Assembly: GCA_004295045.1 (NCBI GenBank)
Contig: SHND01000003.1
Location: 62,001 to 126,000, forward strand
Length of the DNA: 64,000 nucleotides
Origin: Chloroflexota bacterium
Lineage (GTDB): Bacteria; Chloroflexota; Anaerolineae; UBA4142; SHND01
Direction of reading: 5' to 3'
The translations under genes and the position numbers were made by a program. The number at the start of each line of letters is the position of its first letter. Position 1 is the first letter of the stretch. The notes beneath the pieces are model-generated. The model was not told the DNA's origin. It ran no database searches and saw only the letters and a program-made list of their open reading frames with translations. This document shows, in pieces, positions 42,619 to 51,041 of the stretch.

Positions 42619-44244
42619 TCACGCCATCAACGCGACTTCACTCCCCATCGCGTTTTCTTGCGCCTGCATCACAATCAACAATTTATTCAGCGCGGCAAGA
42701 TACGCTTTCGCACTCGCGACAATAATGTCGGTGTCCGCGCCGTAACCGCCGAACGTGCGCGTGCGCGCTGTTTCGCGCAGCGCGTCCATGCGCGTTTGCG
42801 CGTCTTTGGCTTGAATACGAACCGTCACTTGTCCGAGCGCGTCAATCCCTTCCGTGACCGCGTGAATGTTGAACTCGAGCAAAGTGTTTGGCACATTCAC
42901 AATCGCATCAATCGCTTTGTACACTGCGTCAACGGGTCCCGTGCCAATCGCCGCGACAGTGTGTTGTTTGCCTTCGGGGTCTTTCAAGCGCACCGTCGCC
43001 GTCGGCATTCCCATCGTCCCGCACGCGACTTGCATGCCGTCGAGCGAAAACAATTCGTTAAGCGATGCGATTTCGTCCGAGACGAGCGCTTCCAAATCCG
43101 CGTCGGTGATGACTTTTTTCTTGTCCGCCAATTCCTTGAAACGCGCGAACGCCTGGTCAAGTTCATCATCGCTCAAGTTGTAACCGAGTTCGATAAAGCG
43201 CGCCTTTAACGCGTGACGTCCCGAATGTTTGCCCAACACCAAGCGCGAGGCGTTCACGCCCACCGTTTCGGGCTTCATGATTTCGTACGTCATGTTATTT
43301 TTCAACATGCCGTCTTGATGAATCCCCGCTTCGTGCGCGAACGCGTTGGCGCCGACGATGGCTTTGTTGGGCTGAACGGGAATGCCGGTGAAATTAGAAA
43401 CCATCCGCGACGCGCGCGCGATCTGCGTCGTGTCAATCCCGTGCTGCAAACCGAACAGCGCGGGACGTGTGTGCATCGCCATCACCACTTCTTCGAGCGA
43501 TGTATTGCCCGCGCGTTCGCCGATGCCGTTCATTGTCACTTCCACTTGACGCGCGCCGTTCGTTACACCAGCGAGTGTATTCGCCGTTGCCAAACCCAAA
43601 TCGTCGTGACAATGCACCGACCAAATCACCTTGTCCGCGTTCGGCGTATTTTCAATCAATCCTTTAATCAGCGCGCCAAATTCTTGCGGTGTCGTGTAAC
43701 CGACCGTATCGGGAATGTTCAATGTCGTCGCGCCCGCTTGAATCGCTACTTCTAAAACTTCCAAAAGATATTCGGGGTCACTGCGCCCCGCGTCTTCGGG
43801 CGAAAATTCTACGTCGTCGCAAAACGTTTTCGCATAACTCACCATCTCGCGCACGCGTTCCACCACCTCTTCGCGCGACATTTTCAATTTGTATTTGAGA
43901 TGAATATCGCTCGTCGCGAGAAAGGTGTGAATGCGCGGGTGACGCGCGTGTTTCACCGCTTCCCACGCTTTGTCAATATCATTCTTGTTCGCGCGCGCAA
44001 GCCCCGCAATGATTGGCGTACGCGCGTTAGAGTCCACGGGATTGCCGACTTCGCGCGCGATTTGTTTCACGCCCTCCAAATCATCGGGCGACGCGGCAGG
44101 AAAACCCGCCTCGATAATGTCCACGCCCAGTTTGGCGAGTTGCCGCGCGATTTCCAATTTCTCCGCGCTCGTCAATGACGCGCCCGGCGATTGTTCCCCG
44201 TCGCGGAGAGTGGTGTCGAAAATGCGAACGTAATTCGAGGGCAT
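42619..44244 (-). CDS. leuA: 2-isopropylmalate synthase
   Basis: The start is placed at ATG 44244 ([23 protein letters not shown]), 541 residues; the frame to 44334 translates the upstream heptamer array. TIM barrel with [75 protein letters not shown] and [16 protein letters not shown], which are LeuA rather than CimA forms. A C-terminal regulatory domain ([15 protein letters not shown]) mediates leucine inhibition. Condenses 2-ketoisovalerate with acetyl-CoA. Confidence 0.95.
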   Translation of the reverse strand: MPSNYVRIFDTTLRDGEQSPGASLTSAEKLEIARQLAKLGVDIIEAGFPAASPDDLEGVKQIAREVGNPVDSNARTPIIAGLARANKNDIDKAWEAVKHARHPRIHTFLATSDIHLKYKLKMSREEVVERVREMVSYAKTFCDDVEFSPEDAGRSDPEYLLEVLEVAIQAGATTLNIPDTVGYTTPQEFGALIKGLIENTPNADKVIWSVHCHDDLGLATANTLAGVTNGARQVEVTMNGIGERAGNTSLEEVVMAMHTRPALFGLQHGIDTTQIARASRMVSNFTGIPVQPNKAIVGANAFAHEAGIHQDGMLKNNMTYEIMKPETVGVNASRLVLGKHSGRHALKARFIELGYNLSDDELDQAFARFKELADKKKVITDADLEALVSDEIASLNELFSLDGMQVACGTMGMPTATVRLKDPEGKQHTVAAIGTGPVDAVYKAIDAIVNVPNTLLEFNIHAVTEGIDALGQVTVRIQAKDAQTRMDALRETARTRTFGGYGADTDIIVASAKAYLAALNKLLIVMQAQENAMGSEVALMA

Positions 44245-44251
44245 TTTAGAA

Positions 44252-44325
44252 TTTCGATTTTCGATTTTCGATTTGGGCGGCAGCCCACGCTGCAATCGAA
44301 AATCGAAAATCGGCAATCGAAAATT
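44252..44325. repeat. Heptamer array forming a long inverted repeat
   Basis: Three TTTCGAT units on the left, and ATCGAAA, ATCGAAA, ATCGGCA, ATCGAAA on the right, around GGGCGGCAGCCCACGC. It fills the gap between ilvC stop and leuA start. Confidence 0.88.
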
Positions 44326-44326
44326 C

Positions 44327-45340
<1,014 letters not shown>

Positions 45341-45358
45341 TCAAATTCCCCTTGAGAG

Positions 45359-45922
45359 TTATACCGAACTCAACCCGACATCGCGCGCGACATGTCCATT
45401 GCCATTGCCGTTGTAATGTCCATTGCCATTTTTACGCTGCGAAGTTTGATTCCCGCGCACCATCGCAATCCGTCCGGTGCGCACCATTTCCAAAATCCCT
45501 TTGGGGCGCAGCAATTCGACGAGACCGTCAATTTTATCCTCGTCGCCCGTCGCTTCGACGACGACGGAATCGTTTGCCACGTCCACTATTTTCGCGCGGA
45601 AAATTTCCGCGAGCTGCGCGATCTCCGCGCGCCCCGCCGCGTCCACGCGCACTTTGATTAACGCCAAATCGCGCGAGATCATTTCTTGCTGTGTGACATC
45701 TTGGATGTCAATCACATTCACCAATTTCGCCAGATTCGCTTCGACAAGGTGCGCGCTCGTATTGTCCGAGTCAATCACAATCGTCATGCGCGAAACATGC
45801 GGCTGGTCGGTGTGTCCAACCGTCAGCGATTCGATATTAAAGGCGCGGCGACGAAACAACGATGCGACACGATTCAGCACGCCGGGCTTGTCTTGAACGA
45901 GAGCGACTAGTGTGTGTTTCAT
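45359..45922 (-). CDS. ilvN: Acetolactate synthase small (regulatory) subunit
   Basis: 187 residues from ATG 45922; seven extra codons upstream are in repeat DNA. The N-terminal ACT domain (HTLVALVQDKPGVLNRVASLFRRRAFNIESL..) is followed by the ALS_ss C-terminal region (ELALIKVRVDAAGRAEI-like, DIVDVANDSVVVEATGDEDKIDGLVELLRPKGILEMVRTGRIAMVRG). Binds valine and activates IlvB. The last ~22 residues are an unusual Asn/Gly/His-rich tail (NGNGHYNGNGNGH). Confidence 0.93.
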   Translation of the reverse strand: MKHTLVALVQDKPGVLNRVASLFRRRAFNIESLTVGHTDQPHVSRMTIVIDSDNTSAHLVEANLAKLVNVIDIQDVTQQEMISRDLALIKVRVDAAGRAEIAQLAEIFRAKIVDVANDSVVVEATGDEDKIDGLVELLRPKGILEMVRTGRIAMVRGNQTSQRKNGNGHYNGNGNGHVARDVGLSSV

Positions 45923-45935
45923 AAGTGAATAGAGA

Positions 45936-46006
45936 GTAGACAAGTAGACAGGTAGAAAAGTAGAAAATCGGGTCAGGCATCCCTGTCTCCCTGTCTACCT
46001 GTTCCC
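45936..46006. repeat. Octamer array with complementary arms
   Basis: GTAGACAA, GTAGACAG, GTAGAAAA, GTAGAAAA on the left; CCCTGTCT, CCCTGTCT, ACCTGTTC on the right. It fills the gap between ilvB stop and ilvN start. Confidence 0.85.
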
Positions 46007-46007
46007 T

Positions 46008-47711
46008 TTATGCTGGTTGAACTATCTTTTCCCGTTTAATCATTTCATTCAAACTCGCGCCGGCGGGTACCATCGGATACACCGCGTCTTCCATCTTGAC
46101 GCGAAATTCAATCAGCGCGGGTCCGGGCAACGAACGCGCTTGGTCCAACACGTCCATTACGTCATTTCGATTGTCAACGACATAGCCAGGAATGCCGTAC
46201 GCGTCCGCGACCTTGCTAAAGTCGGGCGAAAAAATTGGCGTGGCGCAATAGCGCGCGTCATAGAAAAATTCTTGCCACTGCCGCACCATGCCGAGATAAC
46301 CGTTGTTCAGAATCGCGATATTGATTTTGATTTTTTCCTGCACGATTGTCGCGAGTTCCGCCATCGTCATTTGAAAACCGCCATCGCCCGCAATCACCCA
46401 CACCTCTTTGTGGGGTTGCGCGAATTTTGCGCCAATCGCGGCGGGCAGCGCGAAACCCATCGTGCCAAGTCCGCCGCTGGTGATGAGCGTGTGCGGTTTG
46501 TTGTGCAAATAATATTGCGCTTCCCACATTTGATGCTGCCCCACATCGGTCACAACGATGGCGTCTCCCTGCGTCGCCGTCCAAATATCGTGAACCACAT
46601 GTTCGCTCATCAAACCATCGGGCGATTCCCAATCCAACACATCACGAATCGGGTCCTCTTGCATCGCGCGCTGTAAATGCTCCCACCATGCGTCGTGGCG
46701 TTTCGCTTTTACGAGTGGATTCAATTTTTGCAGCGATTCTTTCAAATCGCCCAGCAGCGGCACATCTACTTTAACGTTCTTGTTGATTTCCGTCGGATCA
46801 ATTTCGAAATGGATTTTTTTGGAATGGGGCGAGTACGTTTTCAATGTGCCGGTCACGCGGTCATCAAAACGCATTCCCATCGCCAAAAGCAAATCCGCGT
46901 TCTGAATCGCTTCATTCACATACGCGCCGCCGTGCATCCCCATCATGCCGAGACACAACGGATGTTCCGCCGGAAAACCGCCAATGCCGAGTAAAGTGAG
47001 CGCGACAGGAGTATTTGTTTTTTCTGCAAACTCCATTACCTCGTCCATCGCGCCGCTCAACAAAATGCCGTGTCCCGCGAGAATCACCGGACGCTCCGCC
47101 GCCGCGATCATTTCCGCCGCGCGCGCGAAATATTCTTGCGGCACATATTTTTCGAGCAAGCGCTCGTTCGGCAAATGGATCGGATGCGTCGGATATTCAA
47201 ATTCCGTTTGCGCCAACTGCACATCTTTGGGAATGTCAATCAACACGGGACCGGGGCGCCCGTGCCGCGCGATGTAAAATGCCTCGCGAATCGTTTCCGC
47301 CAAATCCTCGACGTGCGTGACGAGATAATTATGTTTTGTCACCGGCAATGTAACGCCCGTCACATCCGTTTCTTGAAACGCGTCGCTGCCGATAACTTTG
47401 GTGCCGACCTGTCCCGTGATGGCGACCACCGGAATGGAATCCATCATCGCCGTCGCAAGACCCGTGACCATGTTTGTCGCGGCGGGTCCGCTCGTGCCGA
47501 CACAAACGCCGACGCGCCCCGATGCGCGCGCATAGCCATCCGCCATGTGCGATGCGCCTTGCTCGTGCCGCACCAGCACATGATGAATCGGATATTGCAG
47601 CATCGCGTCGTACGCCGGCAAAATCGCGCCGCCCGGATAACCGAACACCGTGTCCACGCCTTCGCGGACCAAACATTCCCACAAAATTTGTGCGCCTGCT
47701 AATTTGGGCAT
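46008..47711 (-). CDS. ilvB: Acetolactate synthase large subunit
   Basis: 567 residues. TPP-enzyme domains in order: GYPGGAILPAYDAM and RHEQGASHMADGYARASG (catalytic Glu), the central domain GHGILLSGAMDEV.. GMRFDDRVTGTL, and the TPP-binding domain with GGLGTMGFALPAAIGAK and GDGGFQMTMAELATIVQEKI..NNGYLGMVRQWQ. Makes acetolactate from two pyruvates, or acetohydroxybutyrate with 2-ketobutyrate. First enzyme gene of the minus-strand cluster; no clear ribosome binding site is seen because repeat DNA abuts the start. Confidence 0.96.
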   Translation of the reverse strand: MPKLAGAQILWECLVREGVDTVFGYPGGAILPAYDAMLQYPIHHVLVRHEQGASHMADGYARASGRVGVCVGTSGPAATNMVTGLATAMMDSIPVVAITGQVGTKVIGSDAFQETDVTGVTLPVTKHNYLVTHVEDLAETIREAFYIARHGRPGPVLIDIPKDVQLAQTEFEYPTHPIHLPNERLLEKYVPQEYFARAAEMIAAAERPVILAGHGILLSGAMDEVMEFAEKTNTPVALTLLGIGGFPAEHPLCLGMMGMHGGAYVNEAIQNADLLLAMGMRFDDRVTGTLKTYSPHSKKIHFEIDPTEINKNVKVDVPLLGDLKESLQKLNPLVKAKRHDAWWEHLQRAMQEDPIRDVLDWESPDGLMSEHVVHDIWTATQGDAIVVTDVGQHQMWEAQYYLHNKPHTLITSGGLGTMGFALPAAIGAKFAQPHKEVWVIAGDGGFQMTMAELATIVQEKIKINIAILNNGYLGMVRQWQEFFYDARYCATPIFSPDFSKVADAYGIPGYVVDNRNDVMDVLDQARSLPGPALIEFRVKMEDAVYPMVPAGASLNEMIKREKIVQPA

Positions 47712-47727
47712 GATTAAAGTAGTAGAA

Positions 47728-47802
47728 AGGGAAACAGGGAAACAAGGAAACAGGAAATTACCTGTCTACCTGTCCACCTGTCTACCTTTTTACCTATCTC
47801 CT
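47728..47802. repeat. Octamer arrays upstream of ilvB
   Basis: GGGAAACA, GGGAAACA, AGGAAACA, GGAAATTA followed by CCTGTCTA, CCTGTCCA, CCTGTCTA, CCTTTTTA. Arms are partly complementary (AAACAGG against CCTGT). Confidence 0.85.
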
Positions 47803-47833
47803 CTCAAAAATAAAAAAAGCGCCCGAACGTTCG

Positions 47834-48064
47834 TCAACCGTTGTAACAGTCAAACAAACATTCGCTCGCCCAATCGTCTTGCTTGGAGGATTGCGCGTGC
47901 ATCGCGGCGGTGGCAGTACGCGACATTTTCTTTTCCGCTTGACCTTTTGCCATCGCCGCGCGCGCGCCGTTATGACGCGGTGCGTCATGGTCCGCGTGCG
48001 TTTGATTTGCGCACGCATCCTGCCACTGTTTCATTTCCATTTCGGAATAACGAGAATTAAACAT
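47834..48064 (-). CDS. Small hypothetical protein with strong ribosome binding site
   Basis: 76 residues from ATG 48064, preceded by GAGGAGGGATT, one of the best Shine-Dalgarno sites in the window. The product (FNSRYSEMEMKQWQDACANQ.., ..HGARAAMAKGQAEKK.., ending WASECLFDCYNG) is polar, without membrane segment, and matches nothing I recognise. The stop is followed by CGAACGTTCG-GGCGC and TTTTTTTATTTTT, a terminator-like end. It lies between the ilv leader region and ilvB on the same strand. Confidence 0.5.
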   Translation of the reverse strand: MFNSRYSEMEMKQWQDACANQTHADHDAPRHNGARAAMAKGQAEKKMSRTATAAMHAQSSKQDDWASECLFDCYNG

Positions 48065-48086
48065 AATCCCTCCTCACTCTTATTCG

Positions 48087-48138
48087 TACGACAAATTTGA
48101 AATTTGTCGTATCCTGCTTGGCAAATTGCAAATTTGCC
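48087..48138. repeat. Two adjacent palindromes (REP-like)
   Basis: TACGACAAATTT-G-AAATTTGTCGTA (48087-48111) is perfect, followed 8 bp later by GGCAAATT-GCA-AATTTGCC (48120-48138). Extragenic, between the small ORF and the tandem terminators. Confidence 0.75.
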
Positions 48139-48153
48139 CTACCCCTCTTGTGC

Positions 48154-48185
48154 AAAAAGAAAAAGGTAGGCACATCGCCTACCTT
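48154..48185 (-). terminator. Intrinsic terminator 2 upstream of ilvB
   Basis: On the minus strand AAGGTAGGC-GATGT-GCCTACCTT is followed by TTTCTTTTTG. It lies 47 nt downstream of terminator 1. Confidence 0.85.
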
Positions 48186-48232
48186 CGACATTGAAGGATG
48201 AATCGAGTTAGAAAACCAAGTTCGTGACAAAC

Positions 48233-48262
48233 AAAAAACCCGCCTGTTGGTTCAGGCGGGTT
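48233..48262 (-). terminator. Intrinsic terminator 1 (candidate ilv attenuator)
   Basis: On the minus strand AACCCGCCTG-AACCAA-CAGGCGGGTT runs into TTTTTTG, a perfect 10-bp stem. It is 25 nt after the stop of the Ile/Val/Leu-rich leader frame. The leader contains CAGGCG and TTGGTT, complementary to parts of the 5-prime arm and loop, so alternative pairing is possible. Confidence 0.88.
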
Positions 48263-48287
48263 CGATTCGCTGCGTCTTTTTGCTCGC

Positions 48288-48407
48288 TTATCGTCGTCGG
48301 GGGCGGTTCCCGATGTTCGCCAAAACCAAATTACGCCTGCTGCTAAGGACGATGACCTCAACAAGGCTAATAATGCTGACGACGATAATAATACCGAGCG
48401 ATAACAT
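48288..48407 (-). CDS. Ile/Val/Leu-rich leader peptide (candidate ilv attenuation leader)
   Basis: 39 codons. Between residues 2 and 21 it reads LSLGIIIVVSIISLVEVIVL: six Ile, five Val and four Leu in a row of 20. Then SSRRNLVLANIGNRPRRR and TAA. The codon content, the position upstream of ilvBNC-leu and the intrinsic terminator 25 nt after the stop fit ribosome-mediated attenuation by charged tRNA-Ile/Val/Leu, as in the E. coli ilv leader peptides. Alternative: a small one-TM membrane protein. TACAAT ends 8 nt before the ATG, so the mRNA is probably leaderless. A second terminator and another small ORF lie before ilvB, about 580 nt downstream, so control at a distance must be assumed. Confidence 0.6.
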   Translation of the reverse strand: MLSLGIIIVVSIISLVEVIVLSSRRNLVLANIGNRPRRR

Positions 48408-48415
48408 TGTCAGAG

Positions 48416-48421
48416 ATTGTA
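48416..48421 (-). promoter_or_regulatory. -10 box upstream of the ilv leader frame
   Basis: TACAAT on the minus strand, 8 nt before the leader ATG. No clear -35. Confidence 0.45.
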
Positions 48422-48532
48422 ACAGATTACACAAGCGATTGCATCATGCGGAATGTCTGAATTCAATAGCGCGAAGGTTGTGCATTGTGCACAACATACG
48501 GAACGCTTGTCAAGCCAAATTTTCGAAACCTT

Positions 48533-49783
48533 TTATTCAGACTCGGAACGCGTCAACTCGTGCGCGCGCAGCGCGAGTTGCAGCATCAAGCGCGTTTCCG
48601 CGTCATCCAAATCGAAACCACCCAACTCGCGGATGCGTTCGAGCCGATAGAGCAAGGTGTTGCGATGAATGTATAACGCGCGCGCCGTTTTCATCACATT
48701 GCTGCGATTCTGAAAATAGGCGCGCAGTGTTTCCAACAGATGTACCTTGTCATTCTCCTGCTGCAACAGTTTGCCCAAGACTTGCTCCGCAAACGCGCGC
48801 AGTTCCCCTGTCTCCGCGAGCGGCAGCAGCAAACGATAAACGCCGAGACTCGCATACACTTGCGGTTTGTTATGACGCAAACGCGCTTCCAAATTCATCG
48901 CTTGCGCGGCTTGATGATAGGAGACGCGCGTTTCAAGAAAACGTGCGACAGGTTGTCCGATGCCGAGCGCCAATTTCGCGCGCGGAAATTCCGTTTGCGC
49001 CGCTTGCAAAATCGTTGCTGCCCATTGTTCCGCTTCGCTGGTGCCGCGTTCTGCGTTAACCGCATACAACGCGACGATTTCATTTTCGCGCGCTGACGAC
49101 AAGACGCGCCCGCGCTGCCGTTTGACTTGTGCGCTCACAATCGTTTCCAAACGCCGCAGCGATGGCCTTTCGCGCCCCAGCCACTGCATCGTAATCACAA
49201 CAAATGGACCCGTTTTGCGGATGTCCGCGCGTTCTGCCCAACTCCGCGCGTCGGCTTCGGTGATGGCTTGCGCGAGCACAGCTTGAATCAAATCGCCGCG
49301 CAATTTTTTTTCGGCGACGCTTACGGCTTTCACTTTTGCCATCTCGATTGCGCACACGAGCGCGCCTTGCGCCGCAATCATTTTGTCGCGCGCATTGAAT
49401 TCGTTTGTGCGCGCAATCAGCGAAACATAGCCGCGCGCGACGTTGCGCGTCACAATCGGCATCACGACACGCGCGCAGGTTTCAAAGACTTGTGTAAGCG
49501 GTTCACGGACTTGATGCGCTTGTTTGCGGTCATGCAATTCCGAGGGCAAATACGACGACTCTTGCAACGCTTCCAAGATGTCCGCCCAGTTCGTCAACTC
49601 GGGTATTGGAATTTGCGCGAGATATTGGAGCCGCTTGTCTTGAATCAGAACGGCGTGGCGCGAAAACTGCGCGAGGGCGCGCGCGATTTGCTCAATGCCT
49701 TGGTCATCGGCAGAGAGCCGCGCGAGGTGTTGATAGATTTCAACTTGTTGGGCAAAGAGAGCTGAAGTGTTCGACTTGTCCAT
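48533..49783 (-). CDS. PucR/CdaR-family transcriptional regulator
   Basis: 416 residues. The C-terminal HTH_30 domain is clear: HLLETLRAYFQNRSNVMKTARALYIHRNTLLYRLERIRELGGFDLDD, where the conserved N-x-x-x-T-A-x-x-L-x-I-H-R-N-T-L-x-Y-R-L helix-turn-helix binds DNA. A central GGDEF-like CdaR domain (about 195-310) and an N-terminal GAF-like sensor (CARVVMPIVTRNVARGYVSLI) precede it. Ligand and targets unknown. It reads toward the ilv leader, ending 112 bp before its promoter. A terminator-like hairpin sits just upstream of the ATG. Confidence 0.9.
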   Translation of the reverse strand: MDKSNTSALFAQQVEIYQHLARLSADDQGIEQIARALAQFSRHAVLIQDKRLQYLAQIPIPELTNWADILEALQESSYLPSELHDRKQAHQVREPLTQVFETCARVVMPIVTRNVARGYVSLIARTNEFNARDKMIAAQGALVCAIEMAKVKAVSVAEKKLRGDLIQAVLAQAITEADARSWAERADIRKTGPFVVITMQWLGRERPSLRRLETIVSAQVKRQRGRVLSSARENEIVALYAVNAERGTSEAEQWAATILQAAQTEFPRAKLALGIGQPVARFLETRVSYHQAAQAMNLEARLRHNKPQVYASLGVYRLLLPLAETGELRAFAEQVLGKLLQQENDKVHLLETLRAYFQNRSNVMKTARALYIHRNTLLYRLERIRELGGFDLDDAETRLMLQLALRAHELTRSESE

Positions 49784-49788
49784 GTGAT

Positions 49789-49816
49789 AAAAAAATAGCT
49801 CGGCGGTTCGCCGAGC
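49789..49816 (-). terminator. Terminator-like hairpin in the pucR-type gene leader
   Basis: On the minus strand GCTCGGCG-AAC-CGCCGAGC is followed by TA and seven T, ending 5 nt before the ATG at 49783. No upstream gene on that strand needs a terminator here, so it may attenuate the regulator gene. Confidence 0.7.
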
Positions 49817-49872
49817 GCGTCATTGCAACTGGCAGCCATGTTAGCATTGCTGTTGTGTGCTGGCAAATGCGC

Positions 49873-49878
49873 TATAAT
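49873..49878 (+). promoter_or_regulatory. -10 box of a probable leaderless promoter (trmI)
   Basis: TATAAT followed by 7 nt and the ATG at 49886; no Shine-Dalgarno can fit between. Confidence 0.65.
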
Positions 49879-49885
49879 CTCACGC

Positions 49886-50797
49886 ATGAACAGACCGCAG
49901 TTCGGTGACACTATTCTCTTGCTTGATCCGGAAGGCAAACGCATTATGGTGCGTTTGACGCCGAATCAACGCGTAGATTCGCATCTCGGCTTTATAAAAC
50001 ATGAAACGTTCCTGGAATATGCCTACGGCTCGAAAATTCCGACGCAGTTGGGCGAAGGATTTGTCATGTTACAGCCCTCGCTCATTGACCTCGTGATGAA
50101 GGTGAGCCGCGCGACCCAAATTTTGTATCCCAAAGACATTGGCTATTTGCTCATCAAGCTGAACATTCATCCGGGGATGCGCGTCGTGGAAGCGGGAACG
50201 GGGAGCGGCGCGATGACGCTCGCGTTGGCGCGCATGATTCAGCCGTACGGCAAAGTGTTCACCTACGAAGAACGCGCGGAACATCAAGAAAACGCGCGCA
50301 AGAATATCGAACGCGCGGGCTTGACAGAGTTTGTGGAATTTCGCGTGCGCGATATTCGCGCGGGTTTTGACGAACGCGACGCCGATGCGTTGTTTCTCGA
50401 CGTGCGCGAACCATGGCTCTTTCTTGCCCAAGCACACGCGGCGTTGAAACCCGGCGGTTTTTTCGGTTCCTTTGTTCCCACCACCAATCAGGTCAGCGAA
50501 ATGTTGGAAGAATTGGAGCGCATGAGCAACTGGGTCGAGCTCCAGGTCACCGAAGTGTTGCAGCGCAATTACAAAACGAATGCTGACCGTTTGCGTCCCG
50601 ATGACCGCATGGTCGCGCACACGGGCTACATTCTCACGGCGCGTTCCGTTTCGGAACAAGTTGAACCCTTGCGCACAAAGCGCGAGAAAAAGTTTTTTCA
50701 AAAAGAACGGCAGCGCATGAAAGGGGCAAGCGAAGCGAAAGACGAGCTGCAAGCAATTGAAGCGGAGGACGAGGATGAACGAACCGAAATTGGTTGA
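49886..50797 (+). CDS. trmI: tRNA (adenine-N1)-methyltransferase, TrmI type
   Basis: 303 residues from ATG 49886; the frame is open upstream but the promoter lies there. N-terminal beta domain (FGDTILLLDPEGKRIMVRLTPNQRVDSHLGFIKHE) and VMLQPSLIDLVMKVSRATQILYPKDIGYLLIKLNIHPG, then the Rossmann core with motif I VVEAGTGSGAMTLALARMI, EERAEHQENARKNIERAGL, and DALFLDVREPW. Methylates A58 in the T-loop of tRNAs as a tetramer in bacteria and archaea. The C-terminal ~40 residues are charged (RTKREKKFFQKERQRMKGA) and may add RNA contacts. Overlaps the DUF2007 gene by 23 bp. Confidence 0.93.
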   Translation: MNRPQFGDTILLLDPEGKRIMVRLTPNQRVDSHLGFIKHETFLEYAYGSKIPTQLGEGFVMLQPSLIDLVMKVSRATQILYPKDIGYLLIKLNIHPGMRVVEAGTGSGAMTLALARMIQPYGKVFTYEERAEHQENARKNIERAGLTEFVEFRVRDIRAGFDERDADALFLDVREPWLFLAQAHAALKPGGFFGSFVPTTNQVSEMLEELERMSNWVELQVTEVLQRNYKTNADRLRPDDRMVAHTGYILTARSVSEQVEPLRTKREKKFFQKERQRMKGASEAKDELQAIEAEDEDERTEIG

Positions 50798-50990
50798 AGT
50801 TTATACCGCGTATGGCGAAGCGCAAGCACAATTGATTCGCGGAAAGTTGGAAGCGGAGGGGATTCGCGCGATTCTTCAAAATGAGGCGTTGGGGACGTTG
50901 GGTTTTACGATAGATGGGTTGGGCGCCTTTAAAATAGTTGTTGCCGAGCAGGACGAACAAGCCGCGCGCGAAATTTTGTCCGAGACGTAG
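50775..50990 (+). CDS. DUF2007-family small protein
   Basis: 71 residues from ATG 50775 with GGAGGACGAGG upstream. LVEVYTAYGEAQAQLIRGKLEAEGIRAILQNEALGTLG..GAFKIVVAEQDEQAAREIL is the ferredoxin-like DUF2007 fold (putative signal-transducing, PII-like). Translationally coupled to trmI. Its TAG stop lies in the arm of a long hairpin. Confidence 0.85.
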   Translation: MNEPKLVEVYTAYGEAQAQLIRGKLEAEGIRAILQNEALGTLGFTIDGLGAFKIVVAEQDEQAAREILSET

Positions 50991-51041
50991 AGGCGAAGCA
51001 TTGACCGCGATGTATTCCATCGCACAATGCTTCGCCCCTAC
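50987..51041. repeat. Long palindromic element carrying both flanking stop codons
   Basis: Outer arms GTAGAGGCGAAGCATTG (50987-51003) and CAATGCTTCGCCCCTAC (51025-51041) differ by one base. The inner stem is GCGATG-TATTC-CATCGC. The TAG of the left gene (50988-50990) and the TAG of the right, minus-strand gene (51040-51038) are both inside the arms. Confidence 0.85.

Noticed and set aside
47712..48430. T-box riboswitch upstream of ilvB
   Set aside because: No AGGGTGGNACCGCG-like T-box sequence or specifier loop could be found; the leader peptide plus terminator explains the region better.
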